36,864 nt of DNA from assembly GCA_035464655.1 (NCBI GenBank), contig DATHRZ010000085.1, forward strand, positions 1 through 36,864, given 5' to 3'. Origin of the DNA: JARFPW01 sp035464655. Its GTDB lineage: Bacteria; Gemmatimonadota; Gemmatimonadetes; Palauibacterales; Palauibacteraceae. The position numbers and the translations under genes were made by a program. The notes under the pieces were generated by a model. That model was not told the origin of the DNA, searched no databases, and saw only the letters and a program-made list of their open reading frames with translations. Positions 24,648 through 36,432 of this stretch are shown piece by piece. Every line of letters begins with the position of its first letter. Within the stretch, counting starts at the first letter, position 1.

Positions 24648-25155
24648 GCGCACGCGGCTCGACGCGCTCGCCGAGGCGGTCGCCGAGGGCACGCAGGATC
24701 CGCACGAGCGTTGACGTCTGATTGCGAAACACCGTCAGGCCGCGGATCACCAGGTTGTCGATCCGCGCCTCTTCCGTGATCGTGACCCGCGTACGGCCGT
24801 CCCGCTCTTCGATTTTGTAGGTCCAGCGGCCGACGAACATCCCGCCGTCGGCGAGGGTGACGAACCGATTCGGGGGATCCTCGTCGACGAGCGTGATCGT
24901 CATCGACCCGTCGGGGCCCTTGATCCGCCAGCTCGCCTCCTCCGATGAAGCGTCGGGCGGCGTCAGGCTGCCCACGCTCGGGTGCCATTCCGGCCAGCTC
25001 CCGAGGTCCGACAGAGTCGCGTATACCGAATCGGGTTCGGCGCGGTAGTCGGCTTCCGCCTGCGCGACGTGTGCGTTGGGCATCGAGGAGCCGATGCCGG
25101 CCAGTATGGCCACGACCCCGATCACGATTCCGACTCCGCTCAACAACCAACGCAT
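24640..25155 (-). CDS. SRPBCC (START-like) membrane-anchored protein
   Basis: This is a 171-residue protein with one N-terminal membrane helix (3-22, WLLSGVGIVIGVVAILAGIG). It is followed by an SRPBCC/polyketide-cyclase-like fold: AEPDSVYATLSDLGSWPEWH, PDGSMTITLVDEDPPNRFVT and WTYKIEERDGRTRVTITEEA. These small alpha/beta cavities bind hydrophobic ligands; the ligand here is unknown. The ATG at 25155 has GGGAG and AGGA upstream and avoids an unlikely 55-residue extension. It stands next to the divergent hypothetical gene. Confidence 0.87.
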   Translation of the reverse strand: MRWLLSGVGIVIGVVAILAGIGSSMPNAHVAQAEADYRAEPDSVYATLSDLGSWPEWHPSVGSLTPPDASSEEASWRIKGPDGSMTITLVDEDPPNRFVTLADGGMFVGRWTYKIEERDGRTRVTITEEARIDNLVIRGLTVFRNQTSTLVRILRALGDRLGERVEPRALT

Positions 25156-25203
25156 TCGTCCTGCTCCCGGCGATGAGAGGGATGCATGACTGCCTGACGG
25201 CGC

Positions 25204-25626
25204 GTGCAGACAGTACCGGGAAACATGGAGCACGTGTCGCGTCTGCGCCACGCCGCCGGGTCTCAGGGGCTGCTGAGCCCTGTCGTGAAAGAGCATCTCG
25301 GGCTGGCACGAGGGCTGCACGTACCGGTATGCATGCGTGATCGCACATTCTGGTATTCAGATCCCGACGCCCTGCTGGCGGGTGCCGCACAGGCGCTCGA
25401 AGCGAAGCGGCAGCTCGCACGGCGCATCGATCGTGATTGGGCGTACGTCGACGCCAATCTCGGCGAGGTGCTGTTACATGCCGTGCGAGACGTTCCGGAC
25501 CGTTCCCTGCGGCGGCGGCGCGAGGATCGAAGGCTCGTCGACTGGATCGGTCGACTGGTGGCGGAACTGGCGGACGACGATCCGTATCGGGAGCAGGTGC
25601 TGCGGAGACTTCAACAGGTCATCTGA
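25204..25626 (+). CDS. Hypothetical protein, about 140 residues
   Basis: I recognise no family. The protein is charged and helical, with FWYSDPDALLAGAAQALEAK, RQLARRIDRDWAYVDANLG and RRREDRRLVDWIGRLVAEL forming likely amphipathic helices. It has no signal peptide or membrane segment. The GTG at 25204 and the ATG at 25225 are both possible starts and neither has a strong ribosome site. Codon use is like that of the neighbours, which supports a real gene. The stop lies 48 bases before the convergent zinc-ribbon gene stop. Confidence 0.6.
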   Translation: MQTVPGNMEHVSRLRHAAGSQGLLSPVVKEHLGLARGLHVPVCMRDRTFWYSDPDALLAGAAQALEAKRQLARRIDRDWAYVDANLGEVLLHAVRDVPDRSLRRRREDRRLVDWIGRLVAELADDDPYREQVLRRLQQVI

Positions 25627-25639
25627 CCCGGCCGTATCA

Positions 25640-25671
25640 CCGGGTTCAACCGGGTCGCCGGGTTCAACCCG
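25640..25671. repeat. Repeated 12-mer between convergent genes
   Basis: CCGGGTTCAACC occurs at 25640-25651 and again at 25658-25669. The second copy lies in a perfect palindrome (CGGGTT-C-AACCCG, 25659-25671). The position between two convergent stops suggests a two-way terminator or a structure in the 3' ends, though no T-run accompanies it. Confidence 0.45.
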
Positions 25672-25674
25672 CGA

Positions 25675-26166
25675 TCATCCGTCCCCGGTCGGCACGAGCA
25701 GGTTGCCGAATACGAAGCCGAGCGGCCTGGCTTCGGTGCGTGGCACGGGGGCCGCGTCGTAGACCCTGAACCAGCCGTCCGAGGCGGGTTCGACCCTCAC
25801 GGTGTCTCCCGAGGCGAGCTTGCCGACGACGTCGCTGGACGTGTTCGCCTGGGCCCGGATGTTCGCGCCGGTTCGGGCGATTCGGATCTCTCCCCACGTG
25901 TCGGCGGTGGGGACGGTTACCTCACCGAGCAGCGGGAGGGACAGCACGCTGGGCGCGAAGAACCCGGCCATGACGGTCCCGAACGCGCTCACCACGAAGA
26001 ACAGAAGGATGAGTGGAACATTGCTTCCGCGCCGAACCGTGGGCGCAGCGTGGCGCCTGCCGCTCGGCTCGCTCGTGGCGTAGGATCCCGCCCGATCACA
26101 GTCCGTGCAGTATCTGTGACCCTTCGGGGTCTCGTTCCCGCAGAGCGGGCAGCTTTGTGTTCCCAG
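25675..26166 (-). CDS. Zinc-ribbon, transmembrane, SH3b protein with CTG start
   Basis: This is a 163-residue protein. A zinc ribbon (Cys6, Cys9, Cys20, Cys23: SCPLCGNETPKGHRYCTDC) is followed by a linker, one membrane helix (about 50-71, VPLILLFFVVSAFGTVMAGF) and a bacterial SH3 domain (about 92-155, ANIRAQANTSSDVVGKLASG and DGWFRVYDAAPV). No ATG, GTG or TTG lies in frame before the zinc ribbon; an in-frame TGA closes the frame about 30 codons upstream. CTG at 26166 has GGAGG eight bases upstream and is the best start. A GTG at 25995 would lose the zinc ribbon and cut into the helix. A start-region mutation or sequencing error is also possible. Confidence 0.65.
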   Translation of the reverse strand: MGTQSCPLCGNETPKGHRYCTDCDRAGSYATSEPSGRRHAAPTVRRGSNVPLILLFFVVSAFGTVMAGFFAPSVLSLPLLGEVTVPTADTWGEIRIARTGANIRAQANTSSDVVGKLASGDTVRVEPASDGWFRVYDAAPVPRTEARPLGFVFGNLLVPTGDG

Positions 26167-26249
26167 GAGTATGTCCTCCGTGTTGCTTCCCTGGCGGCCT
26201 TCGTGCCCGTCTATCGTGCGAATTGCGTGCCGCTGTCGGGCGTTCTGAC

Positions 26250-26279
26250 GTCATAGTCGTTCAAGTGACACGATTGCAA
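26250..26279 (-). promoter_or_regulatory. Possible promoter of the zinc-ribbon/SH3b gene
   Basis: TTGCAA (26279-26274) and TATGAC (26255-26250) are 18 bases apart on the minus strand, about 85 bases before the proposed CTG start. The match is moderate. The remaining part of the 26167-26446 gap shows no gene. Confidence 0.3.
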
Positions 26280-26446
26280 CGTCTTATGTGTTCCATCGCA
26301 ACACCGGTCTCCTCGCGTCGGATGCCGCCCGTCTGGTACATTTTGCAAGCGACGAATTTCGCTCGAGGGCAACGTACGGCTGAGCAGGTTACAATGATCT
26401 CTGCCTTCCGACGGTCGTCATGGGTGCCATTTCATCAGGGGAACGT

Positions 26447-26897
26447 ATGGCGAGCATAAAGCGTCGTGGCGTGGCAGCGGCCGGCGCCGCGGCCGGGGCC
26501 GTGCTGGTGGCCGGCGGCGTCGCCCTGGCTTACCTGATCGATCTTCCCCGTCTGGCCACCGCCTTCGAGGGTCACACCCCTGATTTGGCCACCCCGCTGG
26601 CGTTGCGATTCGCTCTGGGATTCGTGCTCGTCTGGGTGTACGTCGGATTCCGGCCGCGGTTCGGCGGCGGGAGCCGGGCAATCGCCGCCTCGACGACTGC
26701 CGTCTGGCTCGCCGTGTCGTCGGGCGTCGTGGCCGCGGCGGCGCTGTTTCCGATCCTGCCGCCGCTCACCGTCGCCCTCGTCGTAGTCTGGGGCCTGATC
26801 GAGCTAGCCCTGGCCTGCATGGTCGGCGCCGCTCAGTACCGGCGACACGTGGCGGCGCTCACGCGCAGGCGGGGTCGCAGCGTCACGCCGCCTCCCC

Positions 26898-26914
<17 letters not shown>
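26447..26914 (+). CDS. Small integral membrane protein of unknown function
   Basis: This is a 155-residue protein with four predicted membrane helices (about 10-32, 47-66, 77-98, 104-126) and a basic C-terminus (RRRGRSVTPPP). No family is recognised. I take the ATG at 26447, with AGGGGA just upstream, over the ATG at 26420, which has no ribosome site. Its last 17 bases overlap the end of the convergent kinase gene. Confidence 0.72.
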
Positions 26915-29644
<2,730 letters not shown>

Positions 29645-29648
<4 letters not shown>

Positions 29649-30199
29649 GCGAGGTCCTCTGTCGCGCCGTCGCCGGTCGTGTCGAGCTCGGCGTGCAGCC
29701 AGGCGCGCGCCTTGGCCCAGTCGCGATGCACGGTGCGCGGCGTGACGCCGAGCGCCTCGGCGGTCTCTTCGACGGTGAGGCCTCCGAAGAACCGGTACTC
29801 CACGACCTGACGCAGACGGCAGTCGATGCGGTCGAGCCGGTCGAGTGCCGCGTCGATCGCGATGACGTCGTCGAGGTTCACCTCGAAGCCGGGATCCCCG
29901 AGCGTCGTCCGGCGTCGATTGCCGCCGCGCTTCTCGGCCCTGTGCCGCCGGGCATGATCGATGAGCACCTGGCGCATGGCGTGGGCGGCGATGCCGAGGA
30001 GCTCCGACCGGCGCCCTTCGGGAAGGTCCGACTGGCCGGCGAGCTTGAGGTACGCCTCGTTGACGACCGCCGTCGGCTGGAGCGTATGGCCCGCCCGCTC
30101 ACGACCGAACTGGTGCGAGGCGATCCGGTACATCTCGTCATACAGGCCCTGGAAGGCGCGATCGAGATCGTGCCTGTCGTCGCGTCTTGGATCGTTCAC
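29645..30199 (-). CDS. ECF-type RNA polymerase sigma factor
   Basis: This is a 184-residue sigma factor of the acidobacterial-type ECF group. The sigma-2 part (about 18-85) includes LYDEMYRIASHQFGRERAGH, TLQPTAVVNEAYLKLAGQ and LGIAAHAMRQVLIDHARRHR. The sigma-4 helix-turn-helix is LTVEETAEALGVTPRTVHRD (about 145-165). GTG at 30199 has GGAG six bases upstream. No anti-sigma factor lies beside it; the overlapping kinase may instead control it, as proposed for other sigma/kinase pairs. Confidence 0.93.
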
Positions 30200-30228
30200 C
30201 GGTCACTCCGCTGGATCATTCTCCCGGT

Positions 30229-30257
30229 ATTCTATACGGCTCGCGGGGAGATCCCAA
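30229..30257 (-). promoter_or_regulatory. Candidate promoter of the sigma/kinase operon
   Basis: TTGGGA (30257-30252) and TAGAAT (30234-30229) stand 17 bases apart on the minus strand, about 30 bases before the sigma factor start. This fits a vegetative-type promoter moderately well. An ECF-type autoregulatory promoter was not identified. Confidence 0.4.
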
Positions 30258-30294
30258 TAGGCAGAGGGGAGAGCCGGCGTAGGCCGAAACGCGA

Positions 30295-30327
30295 AGAGCC
30301 CGCCGACCGATGTGGTCGACGGGCTCT
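30295..30327 (-). terminator. Terminator hairpin after the outer-membrane barrel gene
   Basis: On the minus strand AGAGCCCGTCGACC pairs with GGTCGGCGGGCTCT around the loop ACATC: 14 pairs with one G-U, followed by TTCGCGTTT. It lies 48 bases past the barrel gene stop. A second perfect hairpin, GGCGACACC-GAC-GGTGTCGCC (30336-30356), comes just before it, so the transcript ends in two stacked hairpins. Confidence 0.7.
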
Positions 30328-30374
30328 CGCCGGCTGGCGACACCGTCGGTGTCGCCTTCAGGACCGACCGGGAA

Positions 30375-30995
30375 TTACGGCCCGAACGGGAAGCCGACGC
30401 CCGCGAAGAACTCCCACGAGCGGTTCTTGATGTCGAAATCGACCGCTTCGGGCTCGTCGCTCACGTTGGTCACGCCCATATCGTAGCGACCGTCGAAGGT
30501 TACGATCACGCCACCGGCGGGAATGTCGACGCCGGCGCCGAACACCAGGCCGAAGTCGGCGCTTTTCGTGTTGACCAACTCGTCCTCGCACGAAGCGGAG
30601 ACGCCGTCCTCTTCGATGTCACACCCGGTTTCGAACGCGATCGAAGGCCCGGCGAACACTCTCGGCGAAACACCCGGGGTCGGAAAATGATACTGCACCA
30701 GGACCGGCACCTGAATGTAGTTGACCTTCACCTCGCCATCACCGCCTGACTCGGATGCACCCTTGGACAGGTACAGGGCCTCGGGCTGTATCGAGAAGTT
30801 CGGTGCGACCATGACCTGCAGGAAGGCGCCGAAACCGAAGCCCGTCCGCGAGTCGACGTTGGCGAAATCTCCGCTGAGTTCGGACGAAATGAACCCGCCC
30901 TTCACGCCCACCATGTTCTGCTGCGCCTCGGCCTGCTGCGCTCCGACGAGGCCGAATGCAAATATTGCCGCGAACAGCGTTACGAATTTCCGCAT
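30375..30995 (-). CDS. Outer-membrane beta-barrel (porin family) protein
   Basis: This is a 206-residue protein. The signal peptide (1-25, FAFGLVGAQQAEAQ) is followed by a barrel of the OMP_b-brl_2 kind: MVGVKGGFISSELSGDF, FGAFLQVMVAPNFSIQPEAL, KVNYIQVPVLVQYHFP and FAGPSIAFETGC. It closes with EFFAGVGFPFGP. Alternating residues and length fit an eight-stranded barrel. Two Cys in the GCDIEEDGVSASCEDE loop may form a disulfide. GGAG is seven bases before the ATG at 30995, and a terminator follows the gene. Confidence 0.9.
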   Translation of the reverse strand: MRKFVTLFAAIFAFGLVGAQQAEAQQNMVGVKGGFISSELSGDFANVDSRTGFGFGAFLQVMVAPNFSIQPEALYLSKGASESGGDGEVKVNYIQVPVLVQYHFPTPGVSPRVFAGPSIAFETGCDIEEDGVSASCEDELVNTKSADFGLVFGAGVDIPAGGVIVTFDGRYDMGVTNVSDEPEAVDFDIKNRSWEFFAGVGFPFGP

Positions 30996-31137
30996 GGAAC
31001 TCTCCTGTTGGCTTGAGTGCAAGGCGTACACGTGCCTTCGGCGGAAAATCTGCAAGTGGCATACCAGATGCGATTTGCCGTCAGAGCCCCGCGCGGTGCC
31101 GCTTGCCATGCCGCGGTTCGCCCCGGACAATGGTGGC

Positions 31138-33402
31138 ATGCTCATCCAGCCTCCCTCTCGCGCCGTGCTCGGCTTCGTACCCGCAGCGGCGGCCTGTGTT
31201 GCCCTGGCGACGAGCATCGGAGCCGGCGGTGTCGACCGGCCGGGCGCGGCAAAGTCCGGACCGTGCACCGCGGTGCCGGACCTCACGTCGGATTTCTCAT
31301 ACGACCGCGACCTGCTTTGCGTGGAACTCACGCCGCCGCCACCGTTCCGGGGGGCCTCGGGAAGCGTCGAATTGCGGCGGATCGCGGGGCCCTTCGCGGT
31401 GAACCTTACGCCCGACGGCCGACTGCGTTACGCGGCCGTCGTCCACGCGGAGGGACTTCCGGCGGCTGACTCCCTCGGTTCGTACGACGGATACGGCGCG
31501 TGGGTCGCCGGTCCGTCGATGGTCCCGATGCGGCGCCTGGGCCCGGTCGAGCCGGGTTCGGTACGACGTCTCGGAGACGTCGATCTGAACCGCTTCGTGA
31601 TCCTCGTGGCCGCCGAGCGACGCGTGGGCGCCGCGGACCTCGCGGCGCCCGAGGGCCCGATCGTGCTTCGTGGGCAGTCGCCGAGCATGCGGCTCGCCCC
31701 GGCCGACTTTCTCGAGTTCGCGCTCGGCGCGGCGCCTGCGGGCGAGCCGGACGGGCATGCCGTCCACCACGACGGGGACGGCGGCCGTGCGCCGGACGAT
31801 TCCACGCGCTGGACAGGCGTGCCGATGCCCGAGGGCGTGGCCATGCTGCCCGCGATGATGCGCCTGCGGCCCGATGAGCGCGCCTGGCTGCCGATCGTCG
31901 GGGATGCGGTCGCGCTTCCGGCCTCGCGGCCGCGCAGCCGCTTGCGGGTCGCGGACGGTGACACGCTGCGACTCACCGCGATGGCCGTGCGCCACCGGAT
32001 GTTCGGCCGCGACTTCGTGATGTACGGGTTCAACGGGGAGATACCGGGGCCGCTGCTCGACGTCGACCGTGATTCCGAGATCACCGTCGAGTTCACGAAC
32101 GACGTCTCGTGGCCCACGACCATCCACTGGCACGGTCTGCGGCTCGACAACGCGAGCGACGGCGTACCCTTCGTGACGCAGGACCCGGTGCTGCCGGGGG
32201 AGCGGTTCACCTACACCCTCCGTTTCCCCGACGCCGGGATCTACTGGTATCACCCGCACCACCGCGAGGACGTGCAGCAGGATCTCGGGCTGTACGGGAA
32301 CATGCTCGTCGCCTCGCCGGAGGCCGGCTACCACGGGCCGGTGCACCGTGAAGAAGTACTGATGCTGGATGATCTGCTCGTCGGAGAATCCGGCCTCGTT
32401 CCCTACGGACGGGAGGGAGCCACGCACCTGCTCAACGGGCGCTTCGGCAACGAGTTTCTCGTCAACGGGCGGCCCGACCACCGGCTCTCCGCCGAGCTCG
32501 GCGAGGTCGTCCGCTTCTTCCTGACGAACGTCTCGAACACCCGCACGTTCAACCTCTCGTTCGGTGGGGCGCCGATGAAGATCGTCGGCTCCGACGTCGG
32601 CAACTTCGAGCGCGAGGAGTGGGTGGAAAGTGTCGTGCTCGCCCCGGCGGAGCGCTACGTGGTCCACGTTCGGTTCGACGAAGCCGGCCGCGTCCCCCTG
32701 CTGAACCGGGTGCAGGCGCTCGATCACCTCAACGCCCGGTTCTTTGCCGAAGAGGACACGCTGGCGGTCGTCGACGTTCGCGACACGCCCGTCAGTCCTG
32801 ACCTGTCGGCGGAGTTCGAAACCCTGCGCGCGTCCGACCTCGTGGCGCGTGACCTCGATCCGTACCGTGAGCTGCTCGACCGGCCGGTCGATCGTCGGTT
32901 GGTGCTCGAGATGCGGGCGCGCGACCTGCCGCTGCTCGTCGAGCGGCTGATGCAGATCGATTCCGTCTGGTTCGCGCCCGTCGAGTGGTCGGGCACGATG
33001 CCGATGATGAACTGGACGTCGACGGCCCGGAGCCTCGAGTGGGTTTTGCGCGATCCGGACTCGGGCCGTGAGAACCTCGACATCGACTGGCGATTCGAGG
33101 TGGGCGACGTGGTGAAGATCCGACTGCACAACGAGCGGAATACGCTGCACGCCATGCAGCATCCGATCCACCTGCACGGGCAGCGCTTCCTGGTCGTCGA
33201 GCAGGACGGCGTGCGCAACGAGAACCTCGTCTGGAAGGACACGGCGCTGATCCCGGTCGGTTCGACGGTCGACCTGCTGCTCGACGTGTCGAACCCGGGG
33301 GCCTGGATGCTCCACTGCCACATCGCGGAACATCTCGAGGCGGGCATGAAGATGTTGTTTCACGTGGCGGCTCCGGCGGGTGGTCCCGCCGGGGGGCCGT
33401 AG
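31138..33402 (+). CDS. Multicopper oxidase with N-terminal extension
   Basis: This is a 754-residue exported oxidase. All four copper-site motifs are present: IHWHGL (His330, His332), HPHH (372-375), HPIHLHG (675-681) and HCHIAEHLEAGM (726-737), the last with the type 1 Cys727 and Met737. It should oxidise metal ions or phenols with O2. About 270 residues precede the first cupredoxin domain. They hold a signal-like helix and a region with YDGYGAWVAGP, LNRFVILVAAE and VLRGQSPSMRL, seen in other soil-type oxidases from memory, then an Ala/Asp/His-rich linker (HAVHHDGDGG). The ATG at 31138 is chosen; one ten codons earlier is possible. Confidence 0.92.
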   Translation: MLIQPPSRAVLGFVPAAAACVALATSIGAGGVDRPGAAKSGPCTAVPDLTSDFSYDRDLLCVELTPPPPFRGASGSVELRRIAGPFAVNLTPDGRLRYAAVVHAEGLPAADSLGSYDGYGAWVAGPSMVPMRRLGPVEPGSVRRLGDVDLNRFVILVAAERRVGAADLAAPEGPIVLRGQSPSMRLAPADFLEFALGAAPAGEPDGHAVHHDGDGGRAPDDSTRWTGVPMPEGVAMLPAMMRLRPDERAWLPIVGDAVALPASRPRSRLRVADGDTLRLTAMAVRHRMFGRDFVMYGFNGEIPGPLLDVDRDSEITVEFTNDVSWPTTIHWHGLRLDNASDGVPFVTQDPVLPGERFTYTLRFPDAGIYWYHPHHREDVQQDLGLYGNMLVASPEAGYHGPVHREEVLMLDDLLVGESGLVPYGREGATHLLNGRFGNEFLVNGRPDHRLSAELGEVVRFFLTNVSNTRTFNLSFGGAPMKIVGSDVGNFEREEWVESVVLAPAERYVVHVRFDEAGRVPLLNRVQALDHLNARFFAEEDTLAVVDVRDTPVSPDLSAEFETLRASDLVARDLDPYRELLDRPVDRRLVLEMRARDLPLLVERLMQIDSVWFAPVEWSGTMPMMNWTSTARSLEWVLRDPDSGRENLDIDWRFEVGDVVKIRLHNERNTLHAMQHPIHLHGQRFLVVEQDGVRNENLVWKDTALIPVGSTVDLLLDVSNPGAWMLHCHIAEHLEAGMKMLFHVAAPAGGPAGGP

Positions 33403-33470
33403 CGTACATTCGAACCCCCGCGGCCGGCCGGCCGCCGAAGCTCGAAGGAACTTCAAGGAGACGAGGAATA

Positions 33471-34916
33471 ATGAGCTCGACCCAGCGGTCCCTGTCCGTC
33501 GCGCCCCTGCTGTTCGCGGCGCTGCTGCTCTCGGCACCGACCGCGGCGGCGCAGTCCGCCGACCAGCTGTCCGAGGACACGCGTGAGTACGTGTCGGTGG
33601 CCGATCCGGTCGTCGCGCTGACGAACGTGACCGTGATCGACGGGACGGGGGCCGAGCCCCGGAAGAGTCAGACGGTGCTGATCGAGAACGGGCGCATCGC
33701 GGCCGTGGGTCCGAGCGGCGAGGTCGAGCTACCGGATGGGGCGGCCGTGCACGACCTGGCCGGGCACACGGTCATTCCGGGGATGGTCGGGCTGCACAAT
33801 CACATGTTCTTCACGGCCGCCGGCGGGCGGGCCTCCCAGGCGAACCTGACGGCGCCGCGCCTCTACCTCGCGTCCGGGGTGACCACGATCCGCACGACGG
33901 GGAGCCGCCGTCCGTACGACGACATCAACGTCCGCGCCGACATCGAGGCCGGACGGGCGCCCGGGCCGCGGATCCACATCACGGCGCCGTACATGACGGG
34001 CACGGACGGCACGACGAGCATGGCGCAAATCGGCTCGCCCGAGCAGGCGCGCCGGTTCGTCGCTTACTGGGGCGCTGAAGGGGCCGAGTGGATCAAGGCG
34101 TATACGGCGATCACCCGCGAGGACCTCGCGGCGGCGATCGACGAGGCGCACCAGCATGGCATGAAGGTCACCGGTCACATCTGCTCCGTTTCGTTCCGCG
34201 AGGCCGTCGAGCTCGGGATCGACAACATCGAGCACGGCTTCGCCACGGCGTCCGACTTCATCGAGTCGAAGCAGCCGGACGAGTGTCCGCCGAACCTCCT
34301 GGTTCGCGTGGGCGACGAGGATCCCCGCGGCGAGGTCGCGCAGGACGTCATCCGCACGATGGTCGAGGCGGACGTCCCGATGACCTCGACGCTCGCGGTC
34401 TACGAGCCGTTCATCCGGGGCCGGCCGACGAAAGACTCGCTGACGCTCGCCATGATGGCGCCCGAGGTTCGGGAAGACTACCTGGCGGCCCGCGAGCAGA
34501 TCGACAACAACGAAGAGCACCCGCTGACCAACGACGATTTCCTCAAGGCGATGGAGTTCGAGAAGGCGTTCGTCGAGGCGGGCGGCGTGCTGGCAGCCGG
34601 TGTCGACCCGACGGGGCTCGGCGGCGCGATCGCCGGCTTCGGCGATCAGCGAAACTATCAACTACTTCATGAAGCAGGATTTACGCCCGCTCAGGTGATC
34701 CAGATTATGAGCCTGAACGGGGCGAAGGTGCTGGGCGTCGACGACGAGCTCGGCAGCGTGGAGCCGGGCAAGATCGCCGACCTCGCCGTGATGGAGGGTG
34801 ACCTCACGAGCGACCCCGGCGCCATCCGCCGCGTCAACCTCGTGTTCAAGGACGGCGTGGGCTACGACTCCGGGCGGCTGATCGAGTCGGTGAAAGGCCG
34901 TGTCGGGATCAACTGA
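33471..34916 (+). CDS. Secreted imidazolonepropionase-like amidohydrolase
   Basis: This is a 481-residue metal-dependent hydrolase with a signal peptide (1-28, ending PTAAAQS). Amidohydrolase landmarks are VIPGMVGLHNHMFF (first metal-binding H-x-H), EWIKAYTAI (the Lys often carbamylated), GMKVTGHICS and IDNIEHGF (metal His) and VLAAGVDPTGLGG (metal Asp). The small beta domain closes at both ends (NVTVIDGTGAEPRK and GSVEPGKIADLAVMEGD). Family members cleave cyclic amides, dipeptides or similar. It follows the oxidase by 68 bases, has GGAG before the ATG, and its end overlaps the next gene by 17 bases, so an operon is likely. Confidence 0.92.
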   Translation: MSSTQRSLSVAPLLFAALLLSAPTAAAQSADQLSEDTREYVSVADPVVALTNVTVIDGTGAEPRKSQTVLIENGRIAAVGPSGEVELPDGAAVHDLAGHTVIPGMVGLHNHMFFTAAGGRASQANLTAPRLYLASGVTTIRTTGSRRPYDDINVRADIEAGRAPGPRIHITAPYMTGTDGTTSMAQIGSPEQARRFVAYWGAEGAEWIKAYTAITREDLAAAIDEAHQHGMKVTGHICSVSFREAVELGIDNIEHGFATASDFIESKQPDECPPNLLVRVGDEDPRGEVAQDVIRTMVEADVPMTSTLAVYEPFIRGRPTKDSLTLAMMAPEVREDYLAAREQIDNNEEHPLTNDDFLKAMEFEKAFVEAGGVLAAGVDPTGLGGAIAGFGDQRNYQLLHEAGFTPAQVIQIMSLNGAKVLGVDDELGSVEPGKIADLAVMEGDLTSDPGAIRRVNLVFKDGVGYDSGRLIESVKGRVGIN

Positions 34917-36432
34917 CGAACCCCCGCCTTCGGACGAGGCCGGCCGTCCGGAGGCGGTTCGCGCCAGGTCGCCGGCCCGGTCGATCATCGTCGTGGACGC
35001 CCTGCGCGGCTGGCCTCTCGACGTGCCGGGGGCCGACGTCGTCACGTCCAGCGACTATCTGACCGATCCACGCTACGCGGCCGGGCCGGGCACGAAGGTG
35101 TTCAACCTCTGCCGGTCGTACCGCTACCAGACGGCCGGCTACTACGTGTCGCTGCTCGCCGCGGCCCGCGGGCACCGGCCGCTGCCGTCCGTCGCGACGC
35201 TGCAGGACCTGCGCCTGGCACCGATCATCCGCCTCGCGGGCCAGGAGCTCGACGAGCTGATCCAGCGGTCTCTGCGCCGCATCCGATCCGATCGGTTCGA
35301 GCTCAGTATCTACTTCGGGCGCAACCTGGCCGAACGCTACGATCGCCTGAGTCTCGCCCTGTTCAACCAGTTTCCGGCTCCCCTGTTGCGGGTGTCGTTT
35401 CGCCGGGCCGAGGACGACTGGCTGATCGACGCCGTTCGGCTGATCGGCGCCGGCGAGATTCCGGCGTCGCACCGCGACTTCGTGATCGAGCAGGCGCGCC
35501 GCTACTTCGAGCGCGCGCCTCGCCGGCCCCGCAATGACGCGGAACGGGCGCGCTACGACCTCGCCATCCTGCACGACCCGAATGAAGACATGCCGCCCTC
35601 CGACGCGAAGGCTCTCGGCCGGTTCGTCGAGGCGGGGCGGGAGCTGGGGATCCGCTGCGAGCTGGTCGAGAAGGACGCCTACGGGCGGGTGGCCGAGTAC
35701 GACGCCCTGTTCATCCGCGAGACTACGGCCGTGAACCATCACACCTACCGGTTCGCGCGGCGCGCCGTGGCCGAGCGGATGGTGGTCATCGACGACCCGG
35801 AGTCGATTCTTCGGTGCTCGAACAAGGTATTCCTCCACGAGACGCTGGCGCGGCACCGGCTGCCGACGCCGGCGACCGTCGTATTCTCCGAGGACACGGC
35901 GGACGCGGTCGTAGGGGAGATCGGGTTCCCGTGCGTGATCAAGCAGCCCGACAGCTCGTTCTCGCGCGGCGTGACGCGGGTGGCCTCGGCCGACGAGTTC
36001 GGGCCCCGGGTGGAGGAGCTGTTCGAGGACACCGAGCTGCTGATCGCGCAGGAGTTCGTGCCTACCGAATACGACTGGCGAATCGGAGTGCTCGGCGGCG
36101 AGCCGCTGTTCGCCTGCCGTTACTTCATGGCCCGCGGGCACTGGCAGATCGTTCACCGGGCCGCCCGCCGGGTGAGGACGGGCCCTGTGGAGACGGTGGC
36201 GATGGACGAAGTGCCGCGGGGGATCGTGCCGCTGGCGGTACGGGCGGCGGGGCTGATCGGCGATGGCCTGTACGGCGTCGATCTCTAGCTGATCGACGTC
36301 CGCCCGACCGTGATCGAGATCAACGACAATCCGAACATCGACAGCGACGTGGAAGATCTCGTCCTGGGGGACGAGCTCTACCTGCGCGTGATGCGACACT
36401 TCTTCACGCGCCTGGAAGATCGGCGCCGGTGA
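34900..36432 (+). pseudogene. RLAN-RimK ATP-grasp ligase interrupted by in-frame TAG
   Basis: The frame runs 462 codons from GTG 34900 to TAG at 36286-36288, then stays open 47 more codons to TGA 36430-36432. Residues 28-200 match the RimK-like N-terminal (RLAN) domain: SIIVVDALRGWPLDVPGAD, VFNLCRSYRYQTAGYYVSL, YFGRNLAERYDRLSLALFNQ. The ATP-grasp fold follows, with ILRCSNKVFLHETLARHRLP, FPCVIKQPDSSFSRGV and QEFVPTEYDWRIGVLGG. The part after the stop carries VIEINDNPNIDSDVEDLVLG, the Mg/ATP ligands without which the enzyme should be dead. The stop replaces what is usually a Lys after GLYGVDL, from memory. The next gene overlaps the distal TGA (GTGA), showing where this gene originally ended. 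Mutation, sequencing error or readthrough remain open. Confidence 0.85.

Noticed and set aside
36286..36288. Pyrrolysine insertion at the in-frame TAG
   Set aside because: Nothing in the window suggests pyrrolysine genes, and a point mutation or sequencing error is simpler.
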